64,000 nt of DNA from Brevundimonas naejangsanensis (GCF_003627995.1 NZ_CP032707.1:793501-857500); one strand, 5' to 3'. Positions 47,959 through 56,775 are shown, counted from the first letter of the stretch. The notes: generated by a model from the letters alone, not told the origin. Numbers and translations: made by a program.

Positions 47959-47989
47959 CTCCGATTTCCGGCCAAGCTGGAAATCGGAG
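47959..47989 (+). promoter_or_regulatory. Hairpin covering the ribosome site of the Sel1 gene
   Basis: CTCCGATTTCC, loop GGCCAAGCT, GGAAATCGGAG: a perfect 11-bp stem in the 56 nt between the M16 stop and the next ATG (47999). The 3' arm ends in the GGAG that would be the ribosome binding site, so the stem could block translation; it may also slow transcription. Confidence 0.5.
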
Positions 47990-47998
47990 AACCGCGCT

Positions 47999-49033
47999 AT
48001 GCTGAAAACAGGACCCGCCGCCCTTCTGGCGGCCGGAACGATCTGGCTGACCTGGTCGCCTGTGCAGACGCTGTCGCCCGCGCCCGATCCGCTGGACGAC
48101 GCCCTGACGCTGCTTCAGACCGATCCCGCTGCAGCCGTCGCCGCATTGGAACGGCTGGCGGACGGCGGTGATGTCGAAGCGACCGCTTCGTTGGCGACCG
48201 CACTCGAAATCACCGGAGGCGACCCTGAACGGTCAGAACACCTCTGGGCGCAAGCCCTCCAGGGCGGCTCGCAAAATGCGCGCCTGAACATCGGCATGCG
48301 GCGATTAACGAACGACGACCCTGCCGACGACGCGGAAGCCGTCGCCTGGCTCGAGGGCCTGGATGAGATGTACCAGCCCGTCGCGGCCTACCCCCTGGGC
48401 CGGGCCTATCTCTTCGGCGCGGGCGTCCAACGGGATCTGGAAAGGGGAACTCGGCTGATACAAACGGCCGTCAGGGCTGACCCAGGCAACTTCGACGCCC
48501 AATTCCTACTAGGACGCGCCTACCAGAACGGCTGGGGCGTGCCGGTCGACCGCGACGCCGCTCGCACTCACCTAACCCTTGCTGCGGACAGCGGCGACCC
48601 GCGCGCCCAATGGAATCTCGGCATGCTTCTGATAAGCGGCGGGGCCTCCTCCGATGTCGCGACGGCGTACCGCTATGTTCGCCAAGCCGCGGAACAGAAT
48701 TTCGAAAGCGGCATGATCTCATTGGCGGTCATGCTGGCCAGGGGACAAGGCGTAGCTCCCGATGCCGCCGAGGCGCGCCTCTGGTATGCGCGCGCGGCGG
48801 AGGGCGGCTCGGCCCACGCCCTGCGCGGTCTCGGCATGATGATGCTGGTCGGCCAGGGCGGCGCCAGCGACCCAGTCAAGGGCGCGGCCTATGTAGAGCT
48901 GGCCGCTGAAGGCGGCGACGCCAACGCCGCGACCTTGCTGAGGCAGTTCGCCGAACCCCTGTCTCAGCTTCCCCGCGCCGACATCGACGCCGCCAAGGCG
49001 AAATGGCTCCGGGGTCACGGCGCGCCGCGCTAG
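47999..49033 (+). CDS. Sel1-repeat (TPR-like) exported protein
   Basis: A 344-residue protein with a hydrophobic start (MLKTGPAALLAAGTIWLTW) and a run of Sel1-like repeats, each about 36 residues: PLGRAYLFGAGVQRDLERGT, LLGRAYQNGWGVPVDRDAAR, NLGMLLISGGASSDVATAYR, SLAVMLARGQGVAPDAAEAR, GLGMMMLVGQGGASDPVKG. These form a protein-binding solenoid, probably in the periplasm. Codon choice is less GC-biased than in neighbours, for example CTAACCCTTGCT. The role is unknown. Confidence 0.88.
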   Translation: MLKTGPAALLAAGTIWLTWSPVQTLSPAPDPLDDALTLLQTDPAAAVAALERLADGGDVEATASLATALEITGGDPERSEHLWAQALQGGSQNARLNIGMRRLTNDDPADDAEAVAWLEGLDEMYQPVAAYPLGRAYLFGAGVQRDLERGTRLIQTAVRADPGNFDAQFLLGRAYQNGWGVPVDRDAARTHLTLAADSGDPRAQWNLGMLLISGGASSDVATAYRYVRQAAEQNFESGMISLAVMLARGQGVAPDAAEARLWYARAAEGGSAHALRGLGMMMLVGQGGASDPVKGAAYVELAAEGGDANAATLLRQFAEPLSQLPRADIDAAKAKWLRGHGAPR

Positions 49034-49039
49034 GTTCCG

Positions 49040-49864
49040 TCACGTCGTCAGGCACACCACCTGGGCTACGCGCAGGTCGCGGCGCAGCCGGTCGGCGACG
49101 GCGCCGTAGTTCTGGGTCGTGACGGCCTGGCCGAGGGCCTGTTCGTCGGCGCGCTGCTGGGCGCCGACGGTCGGCACGAAGGTGTCGGGCGCCGTGGTGT
49201 AGATGCGGCCGCGCCGGGGCGACTCGGCGATGGTCACGCCCAGCACCCGCCCGCGCCGGTCCAGCACCGGCGCCCCGGACAGGCCCGACAGCGTGCCCTT
49301 CAGGCCCTTGGTCCGCCCGGCCTCGGCCCAGGCCAGCACCGGCTCGTCATAGGAGCGATGGCCGCGGATGCGCAGGGTCTCGCGGCCGATCAGGCGCGAC
49401 GCCACCTCGCCGGGCCGACCTTGCGGAAAGCCGGGATGGAAGGCGCGCTGGCCCTTGTAGAGCGGCGCCTGGGAGGCGATCGGCAGGGCGGGCGGCCCCC
49501 CGTCGGTCAGCAGCAGGGCGACGTCCGCCCGCGCGGCCAGGCGCACGTCGGCGGCCAGGGCGCGGGTCTTGTCGATCACCAGGGCCGGCTTACGGCAGCC
49601 CTCGACCACGTGGCGCGCGGTAATCCAGCGGCCGTCGCCGGCGATGGAGAAGGCCGTGCCCGACACCGGCTGGAAGTCGTCCGGCGCCGCCACGGTGACG
49701 GAAGGGTCGAAGGGCGTGATCGGCCCGAGCAAGGGCCCCGCCGTCTCGTCATCATGCAGGTCGTGGGGGGCGTCGGCCCGTTCGCCCCGGCTCAGGGACG
49801 CCGCCAGGATGACGCCGATCACCGCGGCGTAGATCATCCAGTCCGGCAGGTGGGGAAAGCGCAA
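49040..49864 (-). CDS. Membrane-anchored trypsin-like serine protease
   Basis: A 274-residue protein: one N-terminal membrane helix (WMIYAAVIGVILAASL, 9-24), then a chymotrypsin-fold domain. Triad: H85 in WITARHVVEGC, D114 in ARADVALLL, S196 in LSGLSGAPVLD. Two cysteines (C90 and one near the C-terminus) may pair. There is no PDZ domain, so it is not a typical DegP. It follows the DUF350 gene after a 10-nt gap, so both may be cotranscribed. Confidence 0.9.
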   Translation of the reverse strand: MRFPHLPDWMIYAAVIGVILAASLSRGERADAPHDLHDDETAGPLLGPITPFDPSVTVAAPDDFQPVSGTAFSIAGDGRWITARHVVEGCRKPALVIDKTRALAADVRLAARADVALLLTDGGPPALPIASQAPLYKGQRAFHPGFPQGRPGEVASRLIGRETLRIRGHRSYDEPVLAWAEAGRTKGLKGTLSGLSGAPVLDRRGRVLGVTIAESPRRGRIYTTAPDTFVPTVGAQQRADEQALGQAVTTQNYGAVADRLRRDLRVAQVVCLTT

Positions 49865-49874
49865 GGCGGCCCCC

Positions 49875-50318
49875 TCAGCCCGTCAGGGCCGCGGCCAGGA
49901 TCAGGGCGGTGGACAGCTTGGCCCCGGCCAGGACCACGGCGGCGGGCGCCTCGCCCTTCTCGATGCGTTGCGGCAGGCCGGTCAGCAGCAGGTCGACGAC
50001 GCGGAAGGCCAGCAGTTGCAGCACCACCGTCGCCACGCCCCAGATGGCGATGTCGCGGATCGAGGTGGCCACGGACAGCGACACCGCCAGCGGGATGGCC
50101 AGACCGAGCAGCACCCCGGCGAAGGCGATCGCGGCGGCGAGGTTGCCCTGGCGGATCAGGGCGATCTCGCGCCACGGCGTCAGCAGGGCATAGACGGCGG
50201 CCCCGACGCCCAGCAGGCCGAAGGTGACCAGCAGGTGCAGCATCAGGATGGGAAAGCCCGTCGCAAAGGCCTGGAGCTCAGGGGTGGACAGCACGCCCGG
50301 CAGCGACGAGGTCTCCAT
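49875..50318 (-). CDS. DUF350 family membrane protein
   Basis: A 147-residue protein with four membrane helices in two repeats: PILMLHLLVTFGLLGVGAAVYALL, NLAAAIAFAGVLLGLAIPLAVSL, IAIWGVATVVLQLLAFRVVD, VVLAGAKLSTALILAAALTG. The LGLAIPLA and ALILAAAL ends fit DUF350 (YjfL/UPF0719), a small membrane family of unknown function. Start at METSSLPGVL. Confidence 0.88.
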   Translation of the reverse strand: METSSLPGVLSTPELQAFATGFPILMLHLLVTFGLLGVGAAVYALLTPWREIALIRQGNLAAAIAFAGVLLGLAIPLAVSLSVATSIRDIAIWGVATVVLQLLAFRVVDLLLTGLPQRIEKGEAPAAVVLAGAKLSTALILAAALTG

Positions 50319-50445
50319 GACGACGAACCCAAGCCTCCCAGCCTGAAGGGAACGAAAGCAAAACACCCAATGCCCGAAGGCTTGGCCGTCGCGCTAGGGC
50401 GCCGCGGCCACAGTCGGCGGACAAAGCGAGGGGCGACGCCCGCGC

Positions 50446-51621
50446 TCAGGCGGCGTCGGCCTCGCCTTCGGCCTCCTCGCGCTCGGCCTTGAGCCGGGCC
50501 GAGGCGCGCAGCTTCTCGCTTTCGGACTTCAGCTGGCCGCAGGCAGCCAGGATGTCGCGGCCGCGCGGGGTGCGGATGGGCGAGGCGTAGCCGGCCTTGT
50601 TCAGGATGGCGGCGAAGGTCTCGATCGTCTTCCAGTCCGAGCACTGATAGTCGGTGCCGGGCCAGGGGTTGAACGGGATCAGGTTCACCTTGGACGGAAT
50701 GCCCTCGATCAGCTTGACCAGGGCGCGCGCCTCGGCCGGGCTGTCGTTGACGCCCTTCAGCATGACGTATTCGAACGTCACCCGGCGCGCGTTGGAAAGG
50801 CCGGGATAGGCGCGGATGGCGGCCATCAGCTGATCCAGCGGATACTTCTTGTTCAGCGGCACCAGCTGGTCGCGCAAGGGATCGTTGGTGGCGTGCAGGC
50901 TGATGGCCAGCATGGCCGCCGTCCGCTCGCCCAGGGCGTTCAGCTGCGGCACGACGCCCGAGGTCGACACGGTGATCCGGCGCCGCGACAGGGCGATGCC
51001 CTCGTTGTCGGAGATGATGTCGATGGCGTTGGCGACGTGGTCGAGATTGTAGAGCGGCTCGCCCATGCCCATGAAGACGATGTTGGACAGGCGGCGGTCT
51101 TCCTTGGGCGAGGGCCACTCGTCCAGGTCGTCGCGCGCCACCTGGACCTGGGCCACGATCTCGGCCGTGGTCAGGTTGCGGACCAGCTTCTGCGTCCCCG
51201 TGTGGCAGAAGGTGCAGTTCAGGGTGCAGCCGACCTGGGACGAGACGCACAGGGCGCCGGCGCGGCCGACGTCCGGGATGTAGACGGTCTCGATCTCGAT
51301 GCCCGGCGCCGTGCGGATCAGCCATTTGCGCGTGCCGTCCTTGGACACCTGGCGCTCGACGATCTCGGGGCGGGCCAGGGTAAAGGCTTCGGCCAGTTTC
51401 GCGCGCGTGTCCTTGGCCACGTCGCTCATCAGGGCGAAGTCGGTCACGCCGTAGTGGTGGATCCAGCGCCACACCTGGGAGGCGCGCATCCTGGCCTTCT
51501 CCGGCGGGCAGATTTCGGCGTCGATCAGAGCCTGGCGCAGTTCCTCGCGCGTCAGACCGCTGAGGTTGACGGGCGTCTTGACCGAAGCGCTGGCGCGCGA
51601 AAGATCGAGCGTGATGCTCAA
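50446..51621 (-). CDS. rlmN: 23S rRNA (A2503-C2)/tRNA methyltransferase RlmN
   Basis: A radical-SAM methyltransferase that methylates C2 of A2503 in 23S rRNA and A37 in some tRNAs. The cluster motif is [13 protein letters not shown], with the second catalytic Cys near the C-terminus in [20 protein letters not shown] and [13 protein letters not shown] are typical. The TTG at 51621 (SITLDLSR) with AGGA upstream is proposed as start; a GTG at 51666 is the alternative. The C-terminus is charged ([16 protein letters not shown]). Confidence 0.95.
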   Translation of the reverse strand: MSITLDLSRASASVKTPVNLSGLTREELRQALIDAEICPPEKARMRASQVWRWIHHYGVTDFALMSDVAKDTRAKLAEAFTLARPEIVERQVSKDGTRKWLIRTAPGIEIETVYIPDVGRAGALCVSSQVGCTLNCTFCHTGTQKLVRNLTTAEIVAQVQVARDDLDEWPSPKEDRRLSNIVFMGMGEPLYNLDHVANAIDIISDNEGIALSRRRITVSTSGVVPQLNALGERTAAMLAISLHATNDPLRDQLVPLNKKYPLDQLMAAIRAYPGLSNARRVTFEYVMLKGVNDSPAEARALVKLIEGIPSKVNLIPFNPWPGTDYQCSDWKTIETFAAILNKAGYASPIRTPRGRDILAACGQLKSESEKLRASARLKAEREEAEGEADAA

Positions 51622-51749
51622 GGGCGGATGTCCTGCGGCGATGGGGCGAGGGGCGGCGTCTAGCACAGATGGGGGCGCTTGTCGCCTTTGACCAGGCGAG
51701 CGGGCCCGCGGGGGTTGATCGACGCAGGCCGGGCGGCTAGAGGGGCGGC

Positions 51750-51856
51750 CGTTGGGGAGTAGCTTCCGGCATATCCCAGCCGGGATCGCGTCAACATGCT
51801 TGCTCCGTCGCGGGGCATGGCGCGATCAGCGGATCACCTCCGCCTAGCGAGACCAG
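51750..51856 (+). promoter_or_regulatory. yybP-ykoY manganese riboswitch upstream of mntP
   Basis: The leader contains the conserved yybP-ykoY boxes in order: GTTGGGGAGTAGC (51751-51763), GCGTCAACATGCTTGCTC (51788-51805) and GCCTAGCGAGACC (51842-51854), joined by paired GC-rich stems (CCGGC..GCCGG at 51766-51784). This Mn2+-sensing RNA is known to precede mntP and alx/terC genes. It ends about 75 nt before the mntP ATG, leaving room for an expression platform. Confidence 0.88.
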
Positions 51857-51929
51857 CATGCTGCACCCGCGGGGCCGGCCCGTGCGTGGAGCGTGCTGTC
51901 ATGCGTCCGGCCGAGAGTGTTTTTCCATA

Positions 51930-52520
51930 ATGTCCCCCATCGCCATCGCCATCCTGTCCGTCAGCATGTCCGCCGACGCCTTCGCCGCCGCCATCGGCCG
52001 CGGCGCCCAGCATCGCCCCACCCTGCCCCAGGCTCTGCGCTCGGGCCTGGTCTTCGGGGTCATCGAGGCCATCACCCCCCTGATCGGCTTCGCCTTGGGC
52101 GTGGCCGCCGCCGCCTTCGTCCAGGCCATCGACCACTGGATCGCCTTCGGCCTGCTGGGCGCGGTCGGCGGCAAGATGATCTGGGAGGCGCTGAAGCGCG
52201 ACGAGGAAGCCGAGGGCGAGGACGCCCCGAGCGGCGGCAAGGCGGCGTCGCGTGGCCTGGTCGCCCTGGTCGCCACCGCCGTCGGCACCTCCATCGACGC
52301 GGGCGCGGTCGGCGTCGGCCTGGCGCTGCTGGACGCCAACATCTGGCTCATCGCCGCCTGCATCGGGGCCACCACCTTCGCCCTGGCGACGTTGGGCCTG
52401 CTGATCGGCAAGGCGGTCGGGTCGCGCCTGGGCAAGATCGTCGAACTGGTCGGCGGCGTCGCCCTGATCGCCCTGGGCCTGAAAATCCTGCTGGAGCATC
52501 TGGGCTTTCTGGCCGTCTGA
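51930..52520 (+). CDS. mntP: Manganese exporter MntP
   Basis: A 196-residue MntP (DUF204) efflux pump with six membrane helices in two repeats: SVSMSADAFAAAIGRG in the first and VGTSIDAGAVGVGLALL in the second carry the metal-binding acidic residues. LGAVGGKMIWEAL is also typical. Start at MSPIAIAIL (51930); longer open frame upstream translates the riboswitch. Expression should rise with manganese through the upstream riboswitch. Confidence 0.95.
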   Translation: MSPIAIAILSVSMSADAFAAAIGRGAQHRPTLPQALRSGLVFGVIEAITPLIGFALGVAAAAFVQAIDHWIAFGLLGAVGGKMIWEALKRDEEAEGEDAPSGGKAASRGLVALVATAVGTSIDAGAVGVGLALLDANIWLIAACIGATTFALATLGLLIGKAVGSRLGKIVELVGGVALIALGLKILLEHLGFLAV

Positions 52521-52613
52521 TCCTCGCCCGCCCGGCCTCACCCTTGTCAGGCGCGGCGCGGCGGCGGAACGTCGCCGCCGACCGACCGTTTCAGCCGTCC
52601 AAGGAGACCTTCC

Positions 52614-52841
52614 ATGCGCGCCCCCCTCGCCGTCATCATCGCTTTCGCCGCCCCTCTGGGCCTGACCGCCTGCGCCACCGGCCGCACCCCGCCCACCTAC
52701 CAGCAGGAGTTGGACCAGCTGCAGGCCGAATGCACGGCGCGCGGCGGCATACTGGCGCCCACCGGGCACGAGACCGGCCGCCCCCAGACGGAATTTGTCT
52801 GCAAGATCACGGGCGGCGCCTCGCGCATCCCCCAATACTGA
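52614..52841 (+). CDS. Small lipoprotein, unknown function
   Basis: A 75-residue protein with a lipobox (APLGLTACATG, Cys about 20) and a short mature part carrying two further cysteines (ECTARGGILAP, FVCKITGGASR) that could form a disulfide. AAGGAGA lies eight bases before the ATG. The TGRPQTEFVCK segment resembles small Caulobacterales lipoproteins, but I cannot name a family. Confidence 0.78.
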   Translation: MRAPLAVIIAFAAPLGLTACATGRTPPTYQQELDQLQAECTARGGILAPTGHETGRPQTEFVCKITGGASRIPQY

Positions 52842-52877
52842 TCGGTCCCGCCCTGACGGCCCGTCTCTCGGCCGGCT

Positions 52878-53378
52878 TCAGCCGGGCTTGACCTCGATCC
52901 GGTGCGCCCTGGAGCGGGCGCGCTCGCTCTTGGGGATCTCGATGTCCAGCACCCCGTTCTTGATGCGGGCCTCGACCCGGTCGGCGTCGACCTCCTGATC
53001 GAAGGGGATGCGCCGCTCGAAGCGGCCGTAGGCGCGCTCGGTGTAGCAGCGGTCGCCGCTGGCGGCGCTGCGTTCGTCGCGGCGCTCGCCTTGCAGCGTC
53101 AGCACATTGTCGTTCAGGTCGATCTGCAGGTCCTTCTGCTCCACCCCAGCCAGGTCGGCGGTGACGTGATAGGCCTTGTCGGTCTCGCGCAGCTCCAGGC
53201 TGGGCCAGACGACGGCGGACCAGGGCTTCATGCTCTCGGCCGCGAAGGAACGCGCCTCCGGCAGACGCCAGAAGTCGCCGGCCAGGCGCTCCAGCTCGCG
53301 TCGCATCGAGGCGAAGGGGTCCCGCTCGAACGCCCCCGGCGTCAGCGAGCGTTGCGGGGTGAGGCTTTGATCAGGCAT
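52878..53378 (-). CDS. Hsp20/alpha-crystallin small heat-shock protein
   Basis: A 166-residue holdase chaperone. The alpha-crystallin domain runs from about residue 58 (PSLELRETDKAYHVTADLAG) to 160, with GVEQKDLQIDLNDNVLTLQG and FERRIPFDQEVDADRVEARI, and ends NGVLDIEIPKSE. AAGGAAG supports the start at MPDQSLTPQ rather than the ATG at 53393. A C-terminal IxI motif is not evident beyond RIEVKPG. It is likely heat or stress induced; no CIRCE-like element was seen. Confidence 0.94.
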   Translation of the reverse strand: MPDQSLTPQRSLTPGAFERDPFASMRRELERLAGDFWRLPEARSFAAESMKPWSAVVWPSLELRETDKAYHVTADLAGVEQKDLQIDLNDNVLTLQGERRDERSAASGDRCYTERAYGRFERRIPFDQEVDADRVEARIKNGVLDIEIPKSERARSRAHRIEVKPG

Positions 53379-53473
53379 GGCGGCTTCCTTCATGACAATG
53401 CGCCCCCCCCAACTCAAACCGCCTGCGCCGGGCCGGGTTTCCCCGCCGCGTCAAAAACGACGGCCGCCCGCGC

Positions 53474-53626
53474 CTAGAGCCCCTTGGCTGGCCCGTCCCG
53501 TTCGTCCGGCTCGCCGTCCGCGTCACGGTCCGTCGGTCGCCGCCGATCGCCGGTGACGGCGCGGTCGACCCCGGTGAGGATGACCGCCAGCATCAAGGCT
53601 CCAATGGCGACGAGAACGAACGGCAT
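53474..53626 (-). CDS. Small single-pass membrane protein (50 residues)
   Basis: A short frame from ATG at 53626 encodes MPFVLVAIGALMLAVILTGV, a clean membrane helix, then a charged tail (DRAVTGDRRRPTDRDADGEP, DERDGPAKGL) before TAG. The hydrophobic start and highly charged tail are typical of real small proteins. It is convergent in order with Hsp20 on the same strand, 95 nt upstream of it. Family unknown. Confidence 0.55.
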   Translation of the reverse strand: MPFVLVAIGALMLAVILTGVDRAVTGDRRRPTDRDADGEPDERDGPAKGL

Positions 53627-53732
53627 GGCCCGACAACGGACCGGACCGTCTTCGGTTCAGGCGCGGGCCTGGAGAAACGGATGCGCGAGCAGGGCAGTAG
53701 CCGGACGCCGGCGGGCTCGTTAGAAGCCCTCT

Positions 53733-54407
53733 ATGAAAGTAGCGATTTTCGGCTCTTGCGTGACGCGTGACGCTTTCGGTTTCACCGGGCGCGACAGCGA
53801 CGTCCTCACCTATGTCGCGCGTCAAACCATCAGGGCCGCGGTGTCTCCCCGCGACAACTCTGTCGAGCTTGCCCTTTCACACCTTCAGCCGGAAGGGTTC
53901 GACATCCGCGCGATGCTGGCCGCCACGCGCAAACAGTCGTTTGCGATGCTTGCGGCAAGCCAGGCTGAAGTCTTGCTGGTCGACCTGATCGACGAGCGTT
54001 TCTCCACACGCACAGATCGCAACAGCGTCATGACGCTTTCTACCGCCTTCCCCCCGGCGGCTTGCGCGGGATGGGAGCATTGGCGAGCCGTGGAGCCACG
54101 CACAATCAGCGCCACCTTGGCCGCAGTGCCCCGTTTCTGCGACGCGCTGCGTGAAGCAGCCAAGGGAAGGCCCATCATCCTCCACAGAGCCTATTGGCTA
54201 AGCGGCGACGAGCTCTCCGGCCCCATGAACGCCGCCCTAGACCAATATTATGACGCCGTCGGCGACGAGCTGAAATGCCCATCCATAACAGTGGACGAAA
54301 GCCTCAGGCTGCCTGATCCGAGCCACAAATGGGGACCTGCGCCGTATCACTACACGCAACAATATTATGATTATTTTATATCGCAATTCGACATGCTGAC
54401 AGCGTAG
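53733..54407 (+). CDS. DUF6270 (SGNH-like) protein
   Basis: A 224-residue protein starting MKVAIFGSCVTRDAF, the family's N-terminal GSCVTRD signature, and ending with a HKWGPAPYHYTQQYYDYF segment. These proteins are predicted to have an SGNH-hydrolase-like fold and often sit in surface polysaccharide loci, but function is unproven. Base use differs from neighbours: the 3' end has AATATTATGATTATTTTATA, far more AT-rich than the rest of the window. It lies next to tRNA-Met, a common site for gene acquisition. Confidence 0.82.
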   Translation: MKVAIFGSCVTRDAFGFTGRDSDVLTYVARQTIRAAVSPRDNSVELALSHLQPEGFDIRAMLAATRKQSFAMLAASQAEVLLVDLIDERFSTRTDRNSVMTLSTAFPPAACAGWEHWRAVEPRTISATLAAVPRFCDALREAAKGRPIILHRAYWLSGDELSGPMNAALDQYYDAVGDELKCPSITVDESLRLPDPSHKWGPAPYHYTQQYYDYFISQFDMLTA

Positions 54408-54536
54408 AGAATAGAGGCTGTCACACAGACCGCGCTACACAGGCGGCGCCCCGCCGCCTCAAGGCGGCCAGCGCAGCCCGAAACGCTCGCGCGACGAGCG
54501 AGACGGAAACATCACTCCGTTTTTGGAAGAAGTCCG

Positions 54537-54613
54537 TGGTGGTTGGAGGCGGGATCGAACCGCCGACCTGTGGGTTATGAATCCACCGCTCTAACCATCT
54601 GAGCTACCCAACC
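54537..54613 (-). tRNA. tRNA-Met (anticodon CAT, elongator type)
   Basis: A 77-nt minus-strand cloverleaf begins GGTTGGGTAGCTCAGATGG, has anticodon loop TTCATAA (CAT) and T-arm GGTTCGATCCC, and ends TCCAACC-A-CCA with CCA encoded. The first base pair G1-C72 is intact, arguing for the elongator rather than the initiator form. Confidence 0.94.
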
Positions 54614-54808
54614 CCATACGGGTGTCTCACGCGGGTCGCGAACGACCGTCAGGCGCGAGAGGGGTGCGTATATCGCCGCCTTTCGTCCGGTTCAAGCCGC
54701 TTCGTCGCGGATTTCGCGCGGGACGATCGGTCGCGGCGCGTTTCGGCTCGCGCAAAGCGCGGCGACGCTTCATTCTGTCCGGCTACGTCACGCTGTTCAG
54801 GAGCCGCC

Positions 54809-56038
54809 ATGCGTCCCGCCTTCCTCGCCGCCTCCGCCGCCGTCCTGGTTCTCGCCGCCGCCTGTGGCGCCAATGGGCAGGACGCCCCCGCCGCGACGGG
54901 CGCTCCGGTCGAGACCCGGCCGCCGAACAACCCCGACCAGAAGCCGGCCTTCGACGGCCAGACCCGCGCGCCGTCGGTCAGCACCGCGGTCGCCATGCGG
55001 CATCAGGTCGTGGCCGAAGGGCTGGAGCATCCCTGGGGCCTGGCCCTGCTGCCCGACCGCCGCTGGCTGGTGACGGAGAAGCCCGGCCGCCTGCGCGTGG
55101 TCACGGCCGAGGGCGCGATCGGGGCTCCCGTCGCCGGCCTGCCCGCCGTCGCGGCCCGGGGCCAGGGCGGCCTGCTGGACGTGATCCTCAGCCCCGGCTT
55201 CGCCCAGGACCGCCTGATCTACTGGAGCTACGCCGAGCCGCGCGAGGGCGGCAACGGCACCGCCGTGGCGCGCGGCCGCCTGTCCGCCGACCTGAGCAAG
55301 GTCGAGAACGTCCAGGTCCTCTTCCACGCCCTGCCGACCTATGACGGGGACAAGCATTTCGGCTCCTCCCTGGCCTTCGCCCCGGACGGCAAGCTGTTCA
55401 TCACCCTGGGCGAGCGCTCCGACAAGCCGATGCGGCCCCAGGCCCAGGACCTGGGCTCGCACATGGGCAAGACCATCCGCATCAACGCCGACGGCTCGGT
55501 CCCGGCCGACAACCCCTTCGTCGGGCGCGAGGGCGCCCGGCCCGAGATCTGGTCCCTGGGCCACCGCAACATGCAGGGGATCGCCGTCCAGCCGGGCACG
55601 GGCGCGGTCTGGACCATCGAGCACGGCACGCGCGGCGGCGACGAGCTGAACCTGGAGAAGCCGGGCGCCAACTACGGCTGGCCCGGCGTGGCCTACGGCA
55701 TCGAGTACAATGGCCAGGCCATCCCCGACGCCGTCACGGCCCGCGAGGGGACAGAGCAGCCGGTCTATTACTGGGACCCGGTGATCGCGCCGGGCGGCAT
55801 GACCTTCTACGACGGCGCCATGTTCCCCGGCTGGCGGGGGAACCTGCTGATCGGCGGCCTGGGGAGCAAGCACCTGGCTCGCCTCGTGCTCAAGGACGGC
55901 CGCGTGGTCGGCGAGGAGCGGCTCCTGACCGGCCTGGGCGAACGCATCCGCGACGTGGCCGTCGGCCCCGACGGCGCCGTCTGGGTCATCACCGACGAGG
56001 AGAACGGCAAGCTGGTCCGCCTGGCCGCCGCCCGCTAG
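54809..56038 (+). CDS. PQQ-dependent sugar dehydrogenase family (GSDH/YliI-like) lipoprotein
   Basis: A 409-residue protein with a lipobox near residue 19 (AAVLVLAAACGANG) and a six-bladed propeller typical of soluble aldose dehydrogenases: EGLEHPWGLALLPDRRWLV, GQGGLLDVILSPGFAQDRLI, the catalytic-site His in DGDKHFGSSLAFAPDGKLF, SLGHRNMQGIAVQPGTG, EHGTRGGDELN and APGGMTFYDGAMFPGW. Such enzymes oxidise aldoses using PQQ in the periplasm. No PQQ synthesis genes are in the window. Confidence 0.92.
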   Translation: MRPAFLAASAAVLVLAAACGANGQDAPAATGAPVETRPPNNPDQKPAFDGQTRAPSVSTAVAMRHQVVAEGLEHPWGLALLPDRRWLVTEKPGRLRVVTAEGAIGAPVAGLPAVAARGQGGLLDVILSPGFAQDRLIYWSYAEPREGGNGTAVARGRLSADLSKVENVQVLFHALPTYDGDKHFGSSLAFAPDGKLFITLGERSDKPMRPQAQDLGSHMGKTIRINADGSVPADNPFVGREGARPEIWSLGHRNMQGIAVQPGTGAVWTIEHGTRGGDELNLEKPGANYGWPGVAYGIEYNGQAIPDAVTAREGTEQPVYYWDPVIAPGGMTFYDGAMFPGWRGNLLIGGLGSKHLARLVLKDGRVVGEERLLTGLGERIRDVAVGPDGAVWVITDEENGKLVRLAAAR

Positions 56039-56072
56039 GCCGGGCCGCCGGCGGACCGCCGGAGGCAGGAGG

Positions 56073-56654
56073 TCAGCGGGCCTCCTGCATCTCCAGGCCG
56101 CCGCCCCGGCGACGCATCGGCGCCTCGGCCAGGGCGAAGGCGTTGTCCTCGCCGTGAAAGACGTGGGTCTCGGCGGGGATTTCCGGATGGCCCTGGAGTC
56201 GGGCCATGGCGGTCTTCTTGCGCGCCCGCATCTGGTCGGCCAGGTCGTCCATGTCCAGACCCGCCGCGCGGGCCAGGCTGAACAGGCCCTCGGAGCGTTT
56301 TTCCTCCTCCTCGACATGGTGCATGATCATCTCGGAGAGGACCTTGACCTTGGCGTCGTAGAAGGCCTCGTCCGGGCCGCCGGCCTCGATGTCGTTGATC
56401 ATCAGCTTGGCCGCGTCGTGCTCGACATAGGCCTCGTTGAGCATGTCGGTCTCCACCACCCGACGGCAGGCCGGATAGAAGATCTCCTCCTCGAGAATGG
56501 TGTGGACCTTGAGTTCTAGGCAGGCCTGCTCGGCCAGCTTCTGCTTGCGGTCCTTGCCGCGCGCCTTCTCGAACTGGGCGAAGATGTCCGCCACCTTGCG
56601 GTGGTCCGCCTTCAGCATGGCGACGGCGTCCATGTCGTCATAGTCCTGGGTCAC
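56073..56654 (-). CDS. Hemerythrin HHE domain protein
   Basis: A 193-residue four-helix protein with HHE iron ligands: H18 (KADHRKV), H51 and E55 (VHTILEEEIFYP), H79 (EHDAAK) and H112/E116 (MHHVEEEE). Family members bind a di-iron centre and sense or handle oxygen or NO, or store iron. A C-terminal extension (from about 145) is Ala/Arg-rich. It is convergent with the sugar dehydrogenase. Confidence 0.93.
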   Translation of the reverse strand: MTQDYDDMDAVAMLKADHRKVADIFAQFEKARGKDRKQKLAEQACLELKVHTILEEEIFYPACRRVVETDMLNEAYVEHDAAKLMINDIEAGGPDEAFYDAKVKVLSEMIMHHVEEEEKRSEGLFSLARAAGLDMDDLADQMRARKKTAMARLQGHPEIPAETHVFHGEDNAFALAEAPMRRRGGGLEMQEAR

Positions 56655-56775
56655 GACTGTGCTCCTTGCAAATGGGGTCGAAGGGGGAAGCCCCCTGGAC
56701 CGCCCCCGTTCCTCCGGCCCCGCTAGATGCGAATTGTTCGCGGCCTCGCCCCGACGCTCTCACGCGCCTTGTTAC

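Noticed and set aside
45000..47975. 991-residue open frame antisense to the M16 peptidase
   Set aside because: Composition is Gly/Arg/Ala/Asp/His-rich with no motif; it is the usual GC-rich shadow of the real gene, which has signal peptide, HxxEH and normal codon use.
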